DNA from: Cryoendolithus antarcticus
Lineage: Eukaryota > Ascomycota > Dothideomycetes > Cladosporiales > Cladosporiaceae
Length of the DNA stretch: 64,000 bases
Assembly (NCBI GenBank): GCA_002077065.1
Contig: NAJO01000005.1
Location: 620,001-684,000, forward strand
Reading direction: 5' to 3'
Of the stretch, positions 52,555 through 64,000 are shown one piece after another. Under the pieces are notes generated by a model, which was not told the DNA's origin, searched no databases, and saw only the letters and a program-made list of their open reading frames with translations. Each line of letters begins with the position of its first letter. The first letter of the stretch is position 1. The position numbers were made by a program, and so were the translations under genes.

Positions 52555-54255
52555 CGTGGCTGGTCTGTCAGCACTTGAGATTGAACGAGATATGTTATCG
52601 ACGACTGCATGACAGCCGAGCTATGTCTGTTGCTGCGTTACCGGACAGCATGCTGAATCGATCTAGGTGTGTGCACCCTATCAGCGACTCTTCTCTGTCA
52701 AAGGGTTAGAATTGAAAGAGGGTAATGCTGAATCCGATGCTGTACCTTTGCCACATACACAACGTTCGCGTGGTGAGCCGCATCTCAGAATTGATGACAT
52801 GGCTGCTGAACTCTATCTGCTGCCGTGAGGTACCGAACGACAATGTAGTACTTGCCTCCTCAAGGTGCGTACCATACCATCTCTGAACAGCTTTCATGCC
52901 GTGAAATAACGCGCAGCAATGTTGCGGTCAGTCGACTACATGAGTCTGTGGTGGATCTCCAGCAACCACTCGTCCGCTCTAATGACAGGCAAAGTCACAA
53001 GTGCCATGACAGCAGCTCTTCGATCACAACGTTGGAAACGGCCGTAATCTTTCTCAGAGCGTCAACTTGCGAGTTCACTGCTCTGGACTACTCGCCAGAT
53101 GCAGACTTTGGACGATTCTCGTCTGCTTGGGAGATTTCATCGAGTCTCCAATCTTTGGCATGTCTTTTTAACCTGTGAGTGTGGTCCCCGACAGCGCCAG
53201 ACGAGATCGAGTGGTATGATCGTGTGTCCTCGGCGGCGCGACATCGACTTTGGCGTGCCGGGACCAACATGAGTTAGCCGTGCAAGCCGTGCTATCTCGC
53301 GTTCTGGGCGAGTACTGTATCTGTCATCATCATACAAGCTCATTTCCATCCTCCCGCGCACCGACCATGTCCAGCCTCGCCCCACGCTGTCGCAATGAGA
53401 TCGACAGGGGATGCTCGTACCGAGACAGCCCATTCGCGCAGCTGCAGGACCGCGATGCGTGCCCAGCTGTCGGTTCGTCCTCAGAATCCCACGCTTTCGT
53501 GTCAATTCTTCCGTGTGTTTGCAATCGCGGACGTCGACTGCTTTTCCGCGCCGTTGGTTTGCAGAGGCTAGTGCGGGCCAGCAATCCCATCACACAAATG
53601 CCATGTCAAAGCTGCGATAACAAAGTCGGCCCCCACCAATGGGCCATGGCATTTCCCATCTGCCGGCACTTTGTCATCATGCTCAGGCCCTGATTCGTCC
53701 TCGTCGGTATCAGAGTGCTTACATGTCTTCTGCAGCCGAGATGCATGTTCCTGGCCGGGACATGCGCGCCGGCGGAGCATGCGTCGGATCGAGCACTCTG
53801 CCACCTGCAGGAGACGCTCCTTCTCGGCCATTGGAGACTGCATGCGAGGAAGTTCGAGGAGAATTGATTTTGGTCGCAGGGCTAGTCGCGATTGCTAGTG
53901 TGAGTGTGTATGGTAGCGAGGCGTTGCGTTGCTCATCCTTACGCTCACCGTTGTGTTCCTCTTGTCTTCCTGTGCGAGTCTCCTTTCGTCGAGTGCATCA
54001 TTGTCGAATTATCGTTGTAGCACAAGAGGCGTGGAAGCTGCGACCCAGGCTTAAATTGAGATCAAATCCAGCGACTCACAGGCCATTTCCATGTAGCACA
54101 TGAAGACGCCTACGACATCACCACACCTCACCTTGCGCCACTACCGCAGCATCTGACTGCGCGACATTGCCCAATCGCAGGATCGACACTGATTCCACAT
54201 GCAAGCCATTGGGCATCACCGTTGAAGAAGTTCACTACTTAATCGGACTACAGTC
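52555..54255. other. Large divergent intergenic region
   Basis: 1.7 kb between the PAF-AH-like gene (minus) and the ammonium transporter (plus). It contains one weak small-ORF candidate (53568-53843 minus). Otherwise I see overlapping spurious frames only. The transporter promoter should lie near its right end; GATA-type core sites may occur but are too short to call. Confidence 0.4.
53568..53843 (-). CDS. Hypothetical small protein
   Basis: A 91-residue frame with ATGs at 53843 and 53831 (MQSPMAEKERLLQVAE). It has a basic amphipathic segment (CSIRRMLRRRACPGQEHA) and an acidic patch (HSDTDEDESGPEHDD). The composition is protein-like, but there is no known relative, no splice evidence, and several overlapping frames of similar size exist. 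It is kept only as a candidate. Confidence 0.22.
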   Translation of the reverse strand: MQSPMAEKERLLQVAECSIRRMLRRRACPGQEHASRLQKTCKHSDTDEDESGPEHDDKVPADGKCHGPLVGADFVIAALTWHLCDGIAGPH

Positions 54256-55910
54256 ATGGCTACATCCTACGTCCCTCTACAGGCCTACAATGGCACAACA
54301 GCGACGGGCGGCGACTCGCTCACAGAAGACCTGAATGTGTTCTACCAATCAGGCGACATCGCTTGGATCCTTACATCGACAGCTTTGGTTCTGCTCATGA
54401 TACCAGGTGTTGGGTGCGTGGCTTCTCTGTTGCACTTGGACAAGCGCACCTGCTAACACAAGACTGCTCGCAGCTTCTTCTACTCCGGCCTCGCACGGCG
54501 AAAGTCCGCCCTCTCCCTCATATGGCTCTCATGCATGGCTACCGCAGTCGTGAGCTTTCAGTGGTTCTTCTGGGGATACAGCTTAACCTTCTCCCACAGC
54601 GCCAACTTCTTTATCGGCGACCTGGCTAACATCGGCTATCGCAATGTTCTGGCTGCGCCTAGCGTGGCTAGTCCAAAAATCCCGGACTTGCTATACGCAG
54701 TCTATCAGGGCATGTTCGCGGCCATAACGGTCGCGCTCGCTGTGGGAGCAGCAGCAGAAAGGGGCAGGATGCTGCCATGCGTGATCTTCATGTTTGTGTG
54801 GAGCACCGTCGTGTATGATCCGATTGCGTGCTGGAACTGGTGAGAGATGCCTGAACAGCTGAACGAACAAAACACACGCTAACAAAGTACCGTAGGAATC
54901 CAGCAGGATGGGGATACAAGTTGGGAGGACTCGACTTCGCGGGCGGAACGCCGGTTCATATCTCGTCCGGCGCAGCAGCACTGGCATACTCTTACGTCCT
55001 CGGCAAGCGCTCTGGACACGGCACACAAGCTTTGAACTTTCGACCACACAATGTGACGCACATTGTCATCGGCACAGTGTTCCTCTGGGTCGGTTGGTTC
55101 GGCTTCAACGCTGGATCCGCTCTCAGTGCGAATATGAGGGCAGTGATGGCAGCTGTGGTCACCAATCTAGCAGCCTGCGTCGGCGGCATAACATGGTGCT
55201 TGGTCGACTACCGCCTCGAGGGCAAATGGTCTACAGTTGGCTTTTGTTCCGGCGTAGTCGCAGGTCTTGTCGCCATCACACCAGGAAGTGGCTACGTCCC
55301 AGCCTGGTCAGCGGTCGTGTTTGGTGTAGTCGCAGGCATAGGTTGCAACTTCGCCACGCAGATAAAGTACTGGATCTCCGCCGACGACGCGCTTGACATA
55401 TTCGCTGTGCACGGCATCGGAGGACTGATCGGGAATATTTGCACTGGCTTCTTCGCAGCAGACTACATAGCCCACCTCGACGGTACTACGGTCATTGCCG
55501 GCGGCTGGCTCAACAGACACTGGATACAAATGGGGTATCAGCTCGCTGACTCCATGGCGGGCATGACTTGGTCCTTTCTGCTCTCAATGCTCATTCTCAC
55601 GACTCTCTCATTCCTCGGCCGCTTCATCCCGGCGCTACGCATACGCGTGTCGGTCGAGGAGGAAGCCCAAGGAATCGACGATGTCGAGATCGGCGAGTTC
55701 GCGTACGATTATGTAGAGCTGATCAGGGACGTGAAGCCGCATGTTGATGGGCTGATGGGATATGAGCCTGAAGGCGAGAATGATGTGGATGCACACAGCC
55801 AGAGGAGCCACAGTCAGGCTACAATGTTCCATCCGGAGAAAAGTATGTACCCATTGAGGGTGCTGTCGAGGGAGCAGGATCATGGAGGTATGGTGGGCAT
55901 GGCACAGTAA
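54256..55910 (+). CDS. Ammonium transporter (MEP/AMT/Rh family)
   Basis: Three exons: 54256-54413, 54474-54839, 54896-55910 (512 residues); both introns are phase 2 and GT-AG. Signature features include GDIAWILTSTALVLLMIPG|GFFYSGLAR in the first spans, SFQWFFWGYSLTFSHSANFF, CWNW|NPAGWGYKLGGLDFAGG, the first pore histidine in GGTPVHISSG, GWFGFNAGSAL, and the twin-His partner in DDALDIFAVHGIGGLIGN. Eleven membrane spans are expected, with an outside N-terminus. The cytosolic C-terminus (about 90 residues) keeps the regulatory start RVSVEEEAQGIDDVEIGEFA that couples subunits of the trimer. It takes up ammonium at the plasma membrane, and such genes are usually induced under nitrogen limitation by GATA factors. 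Confidence 0.95.
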
Positions 55911-56332
55911 GGGGATTGCCCGTGTACGATGTTGATGACTTTTCTCATTGGCGCGTGTTGGTGGCATGCTGTGGCGACCTTTTAGCGAGTGTTGCTGTAG
56001 CCCAGTGTACCTAATCCGGCAGTACTTTCTGCTATCAGAGCAAATCAATATTTCAACAATTCTCCGATCAGCGTAAAGTTCTCCAATGCTTCTCCTGTTA
56101 GCGATCAGGCGACAGCTTTTGGGAGCTTGCGTTCCGATGACGCAGCTGCGTTCCATTAACTGCCACTGCAACATCAATATGGCTGTCTGCGTTCGGCAAT
56201 ATTGCAGGCTGTTACATACACTTTGCTACTTCCATTCTACCTTGATCCTAGTTTAGTACCCGTCGGCCAATCTATCGCCCACTGAAAGCCCCTCAAACAG
56301 ATCTACCGTATCACCGACCGGAAGTCAATACA
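55911..56332. other. Intergenic region
   Basis: 3' side of the ammonium transporter and promoter of the I78 inhibitor gene. No other feature recognised. Confidence 0.4.
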
Positions 56333-56708
56333 ATGCCTCTCGTCGTTCCTGGAATGATGGGTGCAAGTGGCGGAGATGACAAGACCTCTGGCTGGATGTC
56401 CAAGCTGATGGGCAAGAAGATCGGTGACAGCTCTAATGAGACGGTAACTCTGCCCCTTCGTGAGGTTTGGATCGCATCACAGTCCACTGACCCTCGATGA
56501 CAGACATTTGCGAAGACTGAGCTGCCTCAACAGCACCGCGTCGTCAAAGAGGGCGACATGATGACACAGGATCACAACCCTGACAGGTGAGTCTCTTATA
56601 AACGTGAATGCGGTCGTGGCGCTACTCGCAAAGTGACTGACGATTGACTGCAGGCTGAACATCCACACTGGTGATGATGGCATCGTGAAGAAAGTCACGC
56701 ATGGATGA
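56333..56708 (+). CDS. Peptidase inhibitor I78 family protein
   Basis: Three small exons, 56333-56443, 56504-56586 and 56654-56708, encode 82 residues; the short exons conceal it from simple frame scans. The joins read SSNET|TFAKTELPQQ and DHNPD|R|LNIHTGDDG. The C-terminal half contains the I78 signature: HRVVKEGDMMTQDHNPDRLN followed by a Gly-turn and VKKVTHG. The first 35 residues (MPLVVPGMMGASGGDDKTSG, then WMSKLMGKKIG) have no signal peptide, so the protein is probably cytosolic. Relatives inhibit serine proteases such as elastase or subtilisin. A role in protecting against endogenous vacuolar proteases is possible, but this is inference. Confidence 0.82.
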
Positions 56709-58647
<1,939 letters not shown>

Positions 58648-60290
58648 AAAGGTCCTCCAGGGAGGATGGGGGATGATGGGTTTTCAACACAGGCGTAGAC
58701 GATAATGCATGATACCATGGGAAACTAGACTGTCTTCAACGGCAGGGCTTGAGCTGGGCAAGGCTCAATGAAAAGCATCGCATGGCGTCTGGGAGTTCGT
58801 TCAACCATGAAGGGTGGGCGGTAGATATCCTCGTTCTTCAACATGAGGATGAATTGACAGGTGAGCGGCGCAGGAAACCTTCCAACGAAGCTGTCACTTC
58901 GCATGTGCTTCACTGCAAATGCTCGTCTCAATGACATGCGAGATCGTCGCTCTTAACAGCGTCCGCACTGGTGTGGCTGGGTAGGTATGTCACCGCATGT
59001 GTGTTCACGCCTGAACGAGACGGTCACTCGCTTGCCCATGGGTGACCACTGGCTTGAAACAGGGTAAACTCAATGGCTTTCTACTGAAGGTGCGGTCCGC
59101 CTGCCGCGCCCACGTGGGTTGACGTCATGCATTGAGTCCAGATCTCGCGAGATCTCTGCACCTCTGAGCTTGCTGCGCTGCACACCACTTTCGCTGCGAT
59201 GAACGGAGCGCAGTCCGAGACCGAACATTTGCTTGAGGCATAAATCGCTGTGAAGCATCATGCACCACTGATAATATCATCGACCACAGATTCCCACATA
59301 TTCATCAGTATTGGAGAGATGCAGTGATGATAGAGATTCACCTACAGGCTGCGCTGGATGTTGATAACCGACGTTTCTCCAGCGCTGCAAGCCAACAGTG
59401 GGGCGCAGTGGCGACAGCTCTCGTCTACAGTAGCTTGTATGGCTCAGCTCTCCCCGTACGAACGGAGATGCAGGAGGCGCGTGGGCAGCCTTGGCAATGT
59501 CATTCCCGGCAAGTGGATCCTGGGAGGTTGTGGACCTCAAAGGCCATCCAGTTCGACGACGAGTCGCGGTTAGGGTGACTCGAGGTGTGAGTCAATAGTA
59601 GAGCAGACCTATGTCATGCATGAATCTGAATAGACGACTGCTGCATATATATATACTCGTATCGTCCAGATCAAATGGTGAAGAAGGCCCGATCTGAACA
59701 TCGGAAGCCGGAGTAGAAGTCCGTGCCTCTGCGAATTTCGCCAGCTGTCGACAGGCTAAAACGTTCTCGCAGCATTGGCGGCGGCTTTCCCGCATTTCCT
59801 AAGCCTTCGTGCGTGCGCGTTGGCCACGAGAAAGGGGTCTGGATTCGAGGGTCCAGCAAGCACGTTGACGCTTGTGTGGCATGTGTCGCTGCGGACAAGG
59901 TTCCGACGTCATGCCAGCAATGGAGCACAACTCCGGTGTTGCGGTTGATGCTGTCAGTGATAGGTGAAATGAAAAGGCAAGAAGGAGTGGGAATCCAATG
60001 TATATTGAGCTTTGCCACAAAGTCGTGTCACTGTCCACTTGTTCCCCCGGTAAAGGAGAGAAAGTGCCCAGGTCTAAGCGAGTACACACGTTGAGATCCA
60101 GGCTAGTGGGCCGGCCGCGAGAGCACCTGGAAGCAGAAGGTGGCCGCCGCTCTCACAGAAAGTCTGGAGTGTGCCCCAGGCGGCGCAGTCGACAGCCTCT
60201 TTGCCGTGCTCCATGTTCCTTTCCTTACACGCAACACCATCGACTCCATCGTTGTGTTCAGGAAGCAGCAAAAGTCAAGCAGCTGCAGCC
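58648..60290. other. Large intergenic region
   Basis: 1.6 kb between SAH1 and the desaturase gene. A short TATATATATA run lies near 59646. The open frames present (under 130 codons, on both strands) give no recognisable protein, and I see no repeat or RNA gene. The desaturase promoter must be at the right end. Confidence 0.4.
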
Positions 60291-62157
60291 ATGGGAGTTG
60301 ATCAGGTTCTCAGCCGAGGCGAGGTGGAAAGCCTCATCGCCGCCGGAAACACACTGGTGGTCTTCCAGGGCGATGTATTGCGACTGAACACCTGGGCCGA
60401 CAAACATCCAGGCGGAAGCCTCGTGTTCCAACATATGATCGGTAGAGATGCGACAGATGAGATGAACATGCAAGTCACCCTCCATCCCCCGCCCCCAGAT
60501 CTATAATGTACTCCGCGGAACCCTGCGGATGTCAATTTGTCAGCTGCTGACCGTTATGTCCGATTACTCAGATCGCATTCCATTCGCACCCTCAAGACTA
60601 TGCATGCCTACCGCATAGGCAAGATCAGTGGTCAATGGGAGAACTTCACACCTCCAATTCAAGGTGGCGTGTTTCGCTCGCAGGAGGAGCAGGATGCCGC
60701 TGCAGCCGGATTGGCTGCTCTGCACAAGCTTGACTCGGCCTCGACCACGGGGTACGATAGTGCTTACGTCTCCGAAGACAGCAGCGACAGCAGCGTGGAA
60801 GGGCTCGAAGATGCACAAATGCGACAGCGGTTGATCAGTGGATCGCCTAAACCTGAGAGCGTCGGCTTCGCATCCATCGAAGATGCCGCCTTCACGAAGG
60901 CTGCGCAAGATGGGTTGAGCTCGAAGGAGACATACATCGCCAACAGCATACAACACAACATCGACGCAGATCTCGACAAGTACCCGTCACTCGATGCTGC
61001 GACACAGCGCGACATTGCGGTCAAGTTCCAGGCGCTTCACGAGCGCGTACGGAACGAGGGCTACTATGATCTGCGTCCGATCGAGTATGGTAAGGAGATG
61101 CTTCGATACACTGCGCTCTTCATCGTCTTCGTCACTTTGCTGAACAAGGGATGGTATTTCTTCTCGGCATGCTTTCTTGGACTGTTTTGGCATCAGATCA
61201 TGTTCACTGCTCACGATGCAGGCCATCGTGGCATCACTGCCGACATCACAAAGGATACCATGATTGGAATCTTCATCGCCGACTTCTGCTGCGGATTGTC
61301 GATTGGATGGTGGAAGAGCAGCCACAACGTCCATCACCTTGTAACGAATAGCCCGGTATGTTCATCGGCAGTCTTTTCGCTGGAACACATAACTGACAAT
61401 TTCACAGGAGCATGACCCTGACATCCAAAATGTACCTCTGTTCGCGACATCGCCCTCGTTCTTTGACTCGATCACCTCGACATACTATGGCGGGTTCGTC
61501 TTTCCCTGGGACGCCTTTGCTGGTGTGGCAGTCCTGTTTCAGAAGTACACCTACTACCCAATCATGGCTGTCGCTCGCTTCAACCTCTACATCCTATCAT
61601 GGGGATACCTCCTGTCGCCACGTTCCCGAACGAAGGGTAAGATGTGGTGGACGCGACCAACAGAGATTGTCGGAATCTCGGTCTACTTCTTTATGTTCTT
61701 CTACGTCTGCCTTTGGCGCTCGATCCCTACCTGGACCTCTCGCGCAATCTTCCTCCTCACCAGCCACCTGATCACCATGCCACTTCACGTGCAGATCACC
61801 CTCTCACACTGGGGCACCAGCACGGCCGATCTCGGCCCAGCAGAATCCTTCGCCCAACGCCAGCTCCGAACAACAATGGACGTCGCTTGCCCGCAATGGC
61901 TCGACTTCATCCACGGTGGCCTGCAATTCCAGGCAGTACACCACCTGTTCCCGCGTGTGCCGAGACACAATCTCCGCAAGTTGCAGGCATTAGTTAGGGA
62001 CTTCTGCAAGGAAACGGAGATTGAGTATCTGATCCATGACTTTGTAGCAGGGAACGGGAAAGTGCTGGGAAAGCTGCAGGAAGTGGCTGATCAAGCCAGG
62101 ATCCTTGCGGCTTGCCAGGCGCATATGGCTGCAACGGGTGAGAGCGGGCTGCATTGA
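60291..62157 (+). CDS. Cytochrome b5-fused fatty acid/sphingolipid desaturase (delta-8 type)
   Basis: Three exons: 60291-60469, 60572-61355, 61408-62157 (570 residues). The first intron is GC-AG: donor AT|gcaagt, branch CTGAC, acceptor ACTCAG. It restores ATDEMN|ISHSIRTLKTMHAYRIGK, the conserved end of the cytochrome b5 domain, whose haem motif HPGG lies near residue 40. The desaturase domain has the three histidine boxes HDAGH, HNVHH and the front-end type QAVHH (Gln in place of the first His). A Ser/Asp-rich linker (residues about 100-190) separates the domains. This order is typical of fungal sphingolipid delta-8 desaturases in the ER, which act on the long-chain base of glucosylceramides. 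A fatty acyl front-end desaturase is the alternative. Confidence 0.9.
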
Positions 62158-63327
62158 GGAATTAGCATTGACTGTTTGGGGCCATGGTATGAGGGCAAGT
62201 GCTGCAACACCTAATACTTTGGCGAGCGAAATAGCGGGCCTTCTGTGTACGATAGGCTTCACCTAGATCTGGCTGTACACCTTCCGGCGGATCATATACT
62301 TACAGTGACGCAAGCGAATGCTGGTCAGTGTCCAAAGTGTGGGTCCAGACCTCTCCACTAGAACATGTGCTCACACTGCAGACGAAAGGACTATCCACTG
62401 GGACTCTCCCAAGCACGAGGCTTAGAAACGGCGTGTTGCATGATGCACCTCGGCCCGCAAAGCCATCGAACCTCACCACCGGTCTTGCTTCCAACTGCAG
62501 CATCGGGGAGGGCCCAAATGTCTCCCCGTATCGATCGGTCAATACCAAGCGCATCCGATCAGCTGCGATGCTGTACAGCGATAGTCCCAATTTACTCAAG
62601 ACGTCAGATGTACGATCTCACTCTCGCGCATCCTCGATACCGAACAATTCCGACCTCTCCGGCCCCAGCGCTGCAGAGCCCCACGGAAGAGGCGGCGCCC
62701 GCATAACCTGTCATTCCCCAAACCCACTAACGCTTTGAGCGCCGAACGCATGGCTTCCCTCCCCGACGCGCATCTCCGCAGGTGTCATGCTGCGAGATGA
62801 CTTCAGATCAGGATCCCGGCCCGCAGCTGTAACACCAATGCCGCATCCCCGAAGCCACGGCATCGGGTCGGCAACCTCATCATCGCCTTCTGAGGAAGCA
62901 TCAGTCTGCCTTGTGATCTCGCTGGTGTAGGCACAAGCCGTACCGATTGCATGGGCGTCCTGGCCGTGGATGTTCGGCTGCATTGGGTGGCGTTGCTTGG
63001 AACGCGGCTTTGGGTAACTGTTGGTGATGCGTGTAGATGATGCTGACACGACACATCAATCAAAGGCCTGGTCGCCACGCCTCGCATGTGCACTTCGGGG
63101 TGGTTTGTGTCGGATAGGGATCTGATGATGTGGTATGTTCGTTGTAGGGGTGCTTGGCTGTGGTAGGTATACATTTCCGTCGTACCTGCTCTACCTGCCT
63201 CAGCTGGTTCGCTGTGGGCAGTCTCCAGTCTCCATCCTCCATTTGTCCAATCGTCAACATAATACCTCATCGTTGCGAGTGGCACACATCTTCGAGCCTG
63301 ACTACGAAATTAGGGGTGGACAGCAAG
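62158..63327. other. Intergenic region
   Basis: 1.17 kb between the desaturase gene and the rhodopsin-like gene, both plus-strand. Frames of 90-160 codons exist on both strands but none shows domain similarity or sensible splice structure. Confidence 0.4.
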
Positions 63328-64000
63328 ATGTCGACCCAAGACGATGTCAACACCGGCGGAATCATTGCTGCAACCATTCTCGCGCTCTCCTTTGCCATAA
63401 TCGCAGTAATACTACGCTACATCGCCCGCCGCTACCAACTCATGGCGACCTACGCCGAAGACTGGTTCATCTACCTTGCCCTTGTCTGCAAGATCGGCAT
63501 AGACATTGGTGGCATCGTTCTCCTCCAGAACGGTCTCGGTCGATACATCAACACCCTGACAAGACAGCAGCTCGTCAACTTTGCTAAGGTCGGCATCTCG
63601 AATCGCTCTGCTGCAGCCTTGACTGACATCTTGTCCAGACACAATACGCCGGCTCCTTCCTCTACCCTGCCTGCATCACCTTCGTCAAACTTAGCATCCT
63701 AAGCCAATACCGTCGCGTCTTCGCCTCGCACTCAGCAGCTTTCAAATGGCAGATCAACATCCTGATGGCCGTGGTCGTCGCCTGGGGCGTAGCGATCGTA
63801 ATCACCGCCATGCTACTCTGCCAGCCCATCGCCAAGCTCTGGAATCCCTCGCTTCCTGGAACATGCATAAATCTCAGCCAGTTCTACTACGGCATCCAGA
63901 TCCCCAATATACTGACGGATTTGTTGATTATTATCGTGCCTATAAAGGAGGTACTGACGTTAGACTTGACGAGGAAGTTGAAGATTGGTGCGATCACCAT
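63328..64000 (+). CDS. Rhodopsin-like (Pth11-related) seven-TM membrane protein, 5' part
   Basis: Exon 1 63328-63588 and the beginning of exon 2 from 63639 to the window edge, separated by a 50-nt GT-AG intron (joint QLVNFAK|TQYAGSFLYP, phase 0). Membrane segments are evident: IIAATILALSFAIIAVILRY, WFIYLALVCKIGIDIGGIVL, the stretch around CITFVKLSILSQYRRVF, and INILMAVVVAWGVAIVITAM. The sequence LCQPIAKLWNPSLPGTCIN is the hallmark of the fungal rhodopsin-domain/Pth11-like integral membrane family, large in Pezizomycotina. There is no CFEM domain before the first span, so it belongs to the short, CFEM-less group. The function is not known; some relatives sense host or surface cues. The 3' part lies outside the window. 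Confidence 0.85.

Noticed and set aside
62300..63285. Several 90-160 codon frames on both strands
   Set aside because: They overlap each other, have random-looking composition, and none matches a family. GC-rich intergenic DNA gives such frames by chance.

Overview
The window is nuclear DNA of a filamentous ascomycete, most likely a dothideomycete (Capnodiales/Mycosphaerellales type). The evidence is compact single-copy eukaryotic genes with 45-200 nt introns (GT/GC donors, CTAAC/CTGAC-like branch sites, AG acceptors), PEX20 (a Pezizomycotina-type PTS2 co-receptor), a DIM-5/Clr4-type SET protein, RTA1-like, DUF6594 and Pth11/rhodopsin-like membrane families, and one AT-rich island that looks mutated by repeat-induced point mutation (RIP). 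There are no operons, CRISPR arrays, recognisable tRNA or rRNA genes, or intact transposons. All gene models were built by hand from splice signals, frame continuity and family similarity.

Layout. 1-13.6 kb: tail of an unknown gene, a Myb/SANT protein, a small one-helix protein, splicing factor PRP46, a large disordered protein, TRM11 (tRNA m2G10 methyltransferase), the OLA1 GTPase/ATPase and RRP1 (60S biogenesis). 13.7-16.0 kb: AT-rich RIP-like island directly upstream of a chromodomain plus SET histone H3K9 methyltransferase. 17.0-26.4 kb: LARP1-type RNA-binding protein, RTA1-like membrane protein, SEC13 and PEX20 (these two divergent). 26.4-32.1 kb is the most accessory part: an unassigned open segment, a DUF6594 membrane protein, a fungal-N-domain/retropepsin-like protein, two diverged copies of a roughly 110-bp repeat flanking this pair, a Gly/Met-rich protein and a Tyr/Gly-rich mini-protein. 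32.4-44 kb: a 3'-5' exonuclease-like protein with an altered catalytic motif, an auxin-efflux-carrier-family transporter, an Mpv17/PMP22 protein, PGK1, a small N-myristoylation candidate, a Cys-rich C2H2 zinc-finger protein and a mitochondrial HMG-box protein. 44-52.6 kb: PRP5 helicase, a truncated paralogue of the exonuclease-like gene, a secreted beta-propeller protein and a PAF-acetylhydrolase-like lipase. 54-64 kb: ammonium transporter, I78-type peptidase inhibitor, S-adenosylhomocysteine hydrolase, cytochrome-b5-fused sphingolipid-type desaturase, and the start of a rhodopsin-like membrane protein.

Most genes are unlinked housekeeping functions: splicing (PRP46, PRP5), ribosome/translation (RRP1, TRM11, OLA1, LARP1), secretion (SEC13), peroxisome (PEX20, Mpv17/PMP22), carbon and one-carbon metabolism (PGK1, SAH1), nitrogen uptake. 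I see no secondary-metabolite cluster and no clear new multi-gene system. The best leads are the RNase-D-like paralogue pair with complementary defects, the RIP-like island beside the H3K9 methyltransferase gene, the repeat-flanked DUF6594/fungal-N pair, and several unusual gene structures (GC-AG introns, an ATG-only first coding exon, three stop-free in-frame introns in PRP5).
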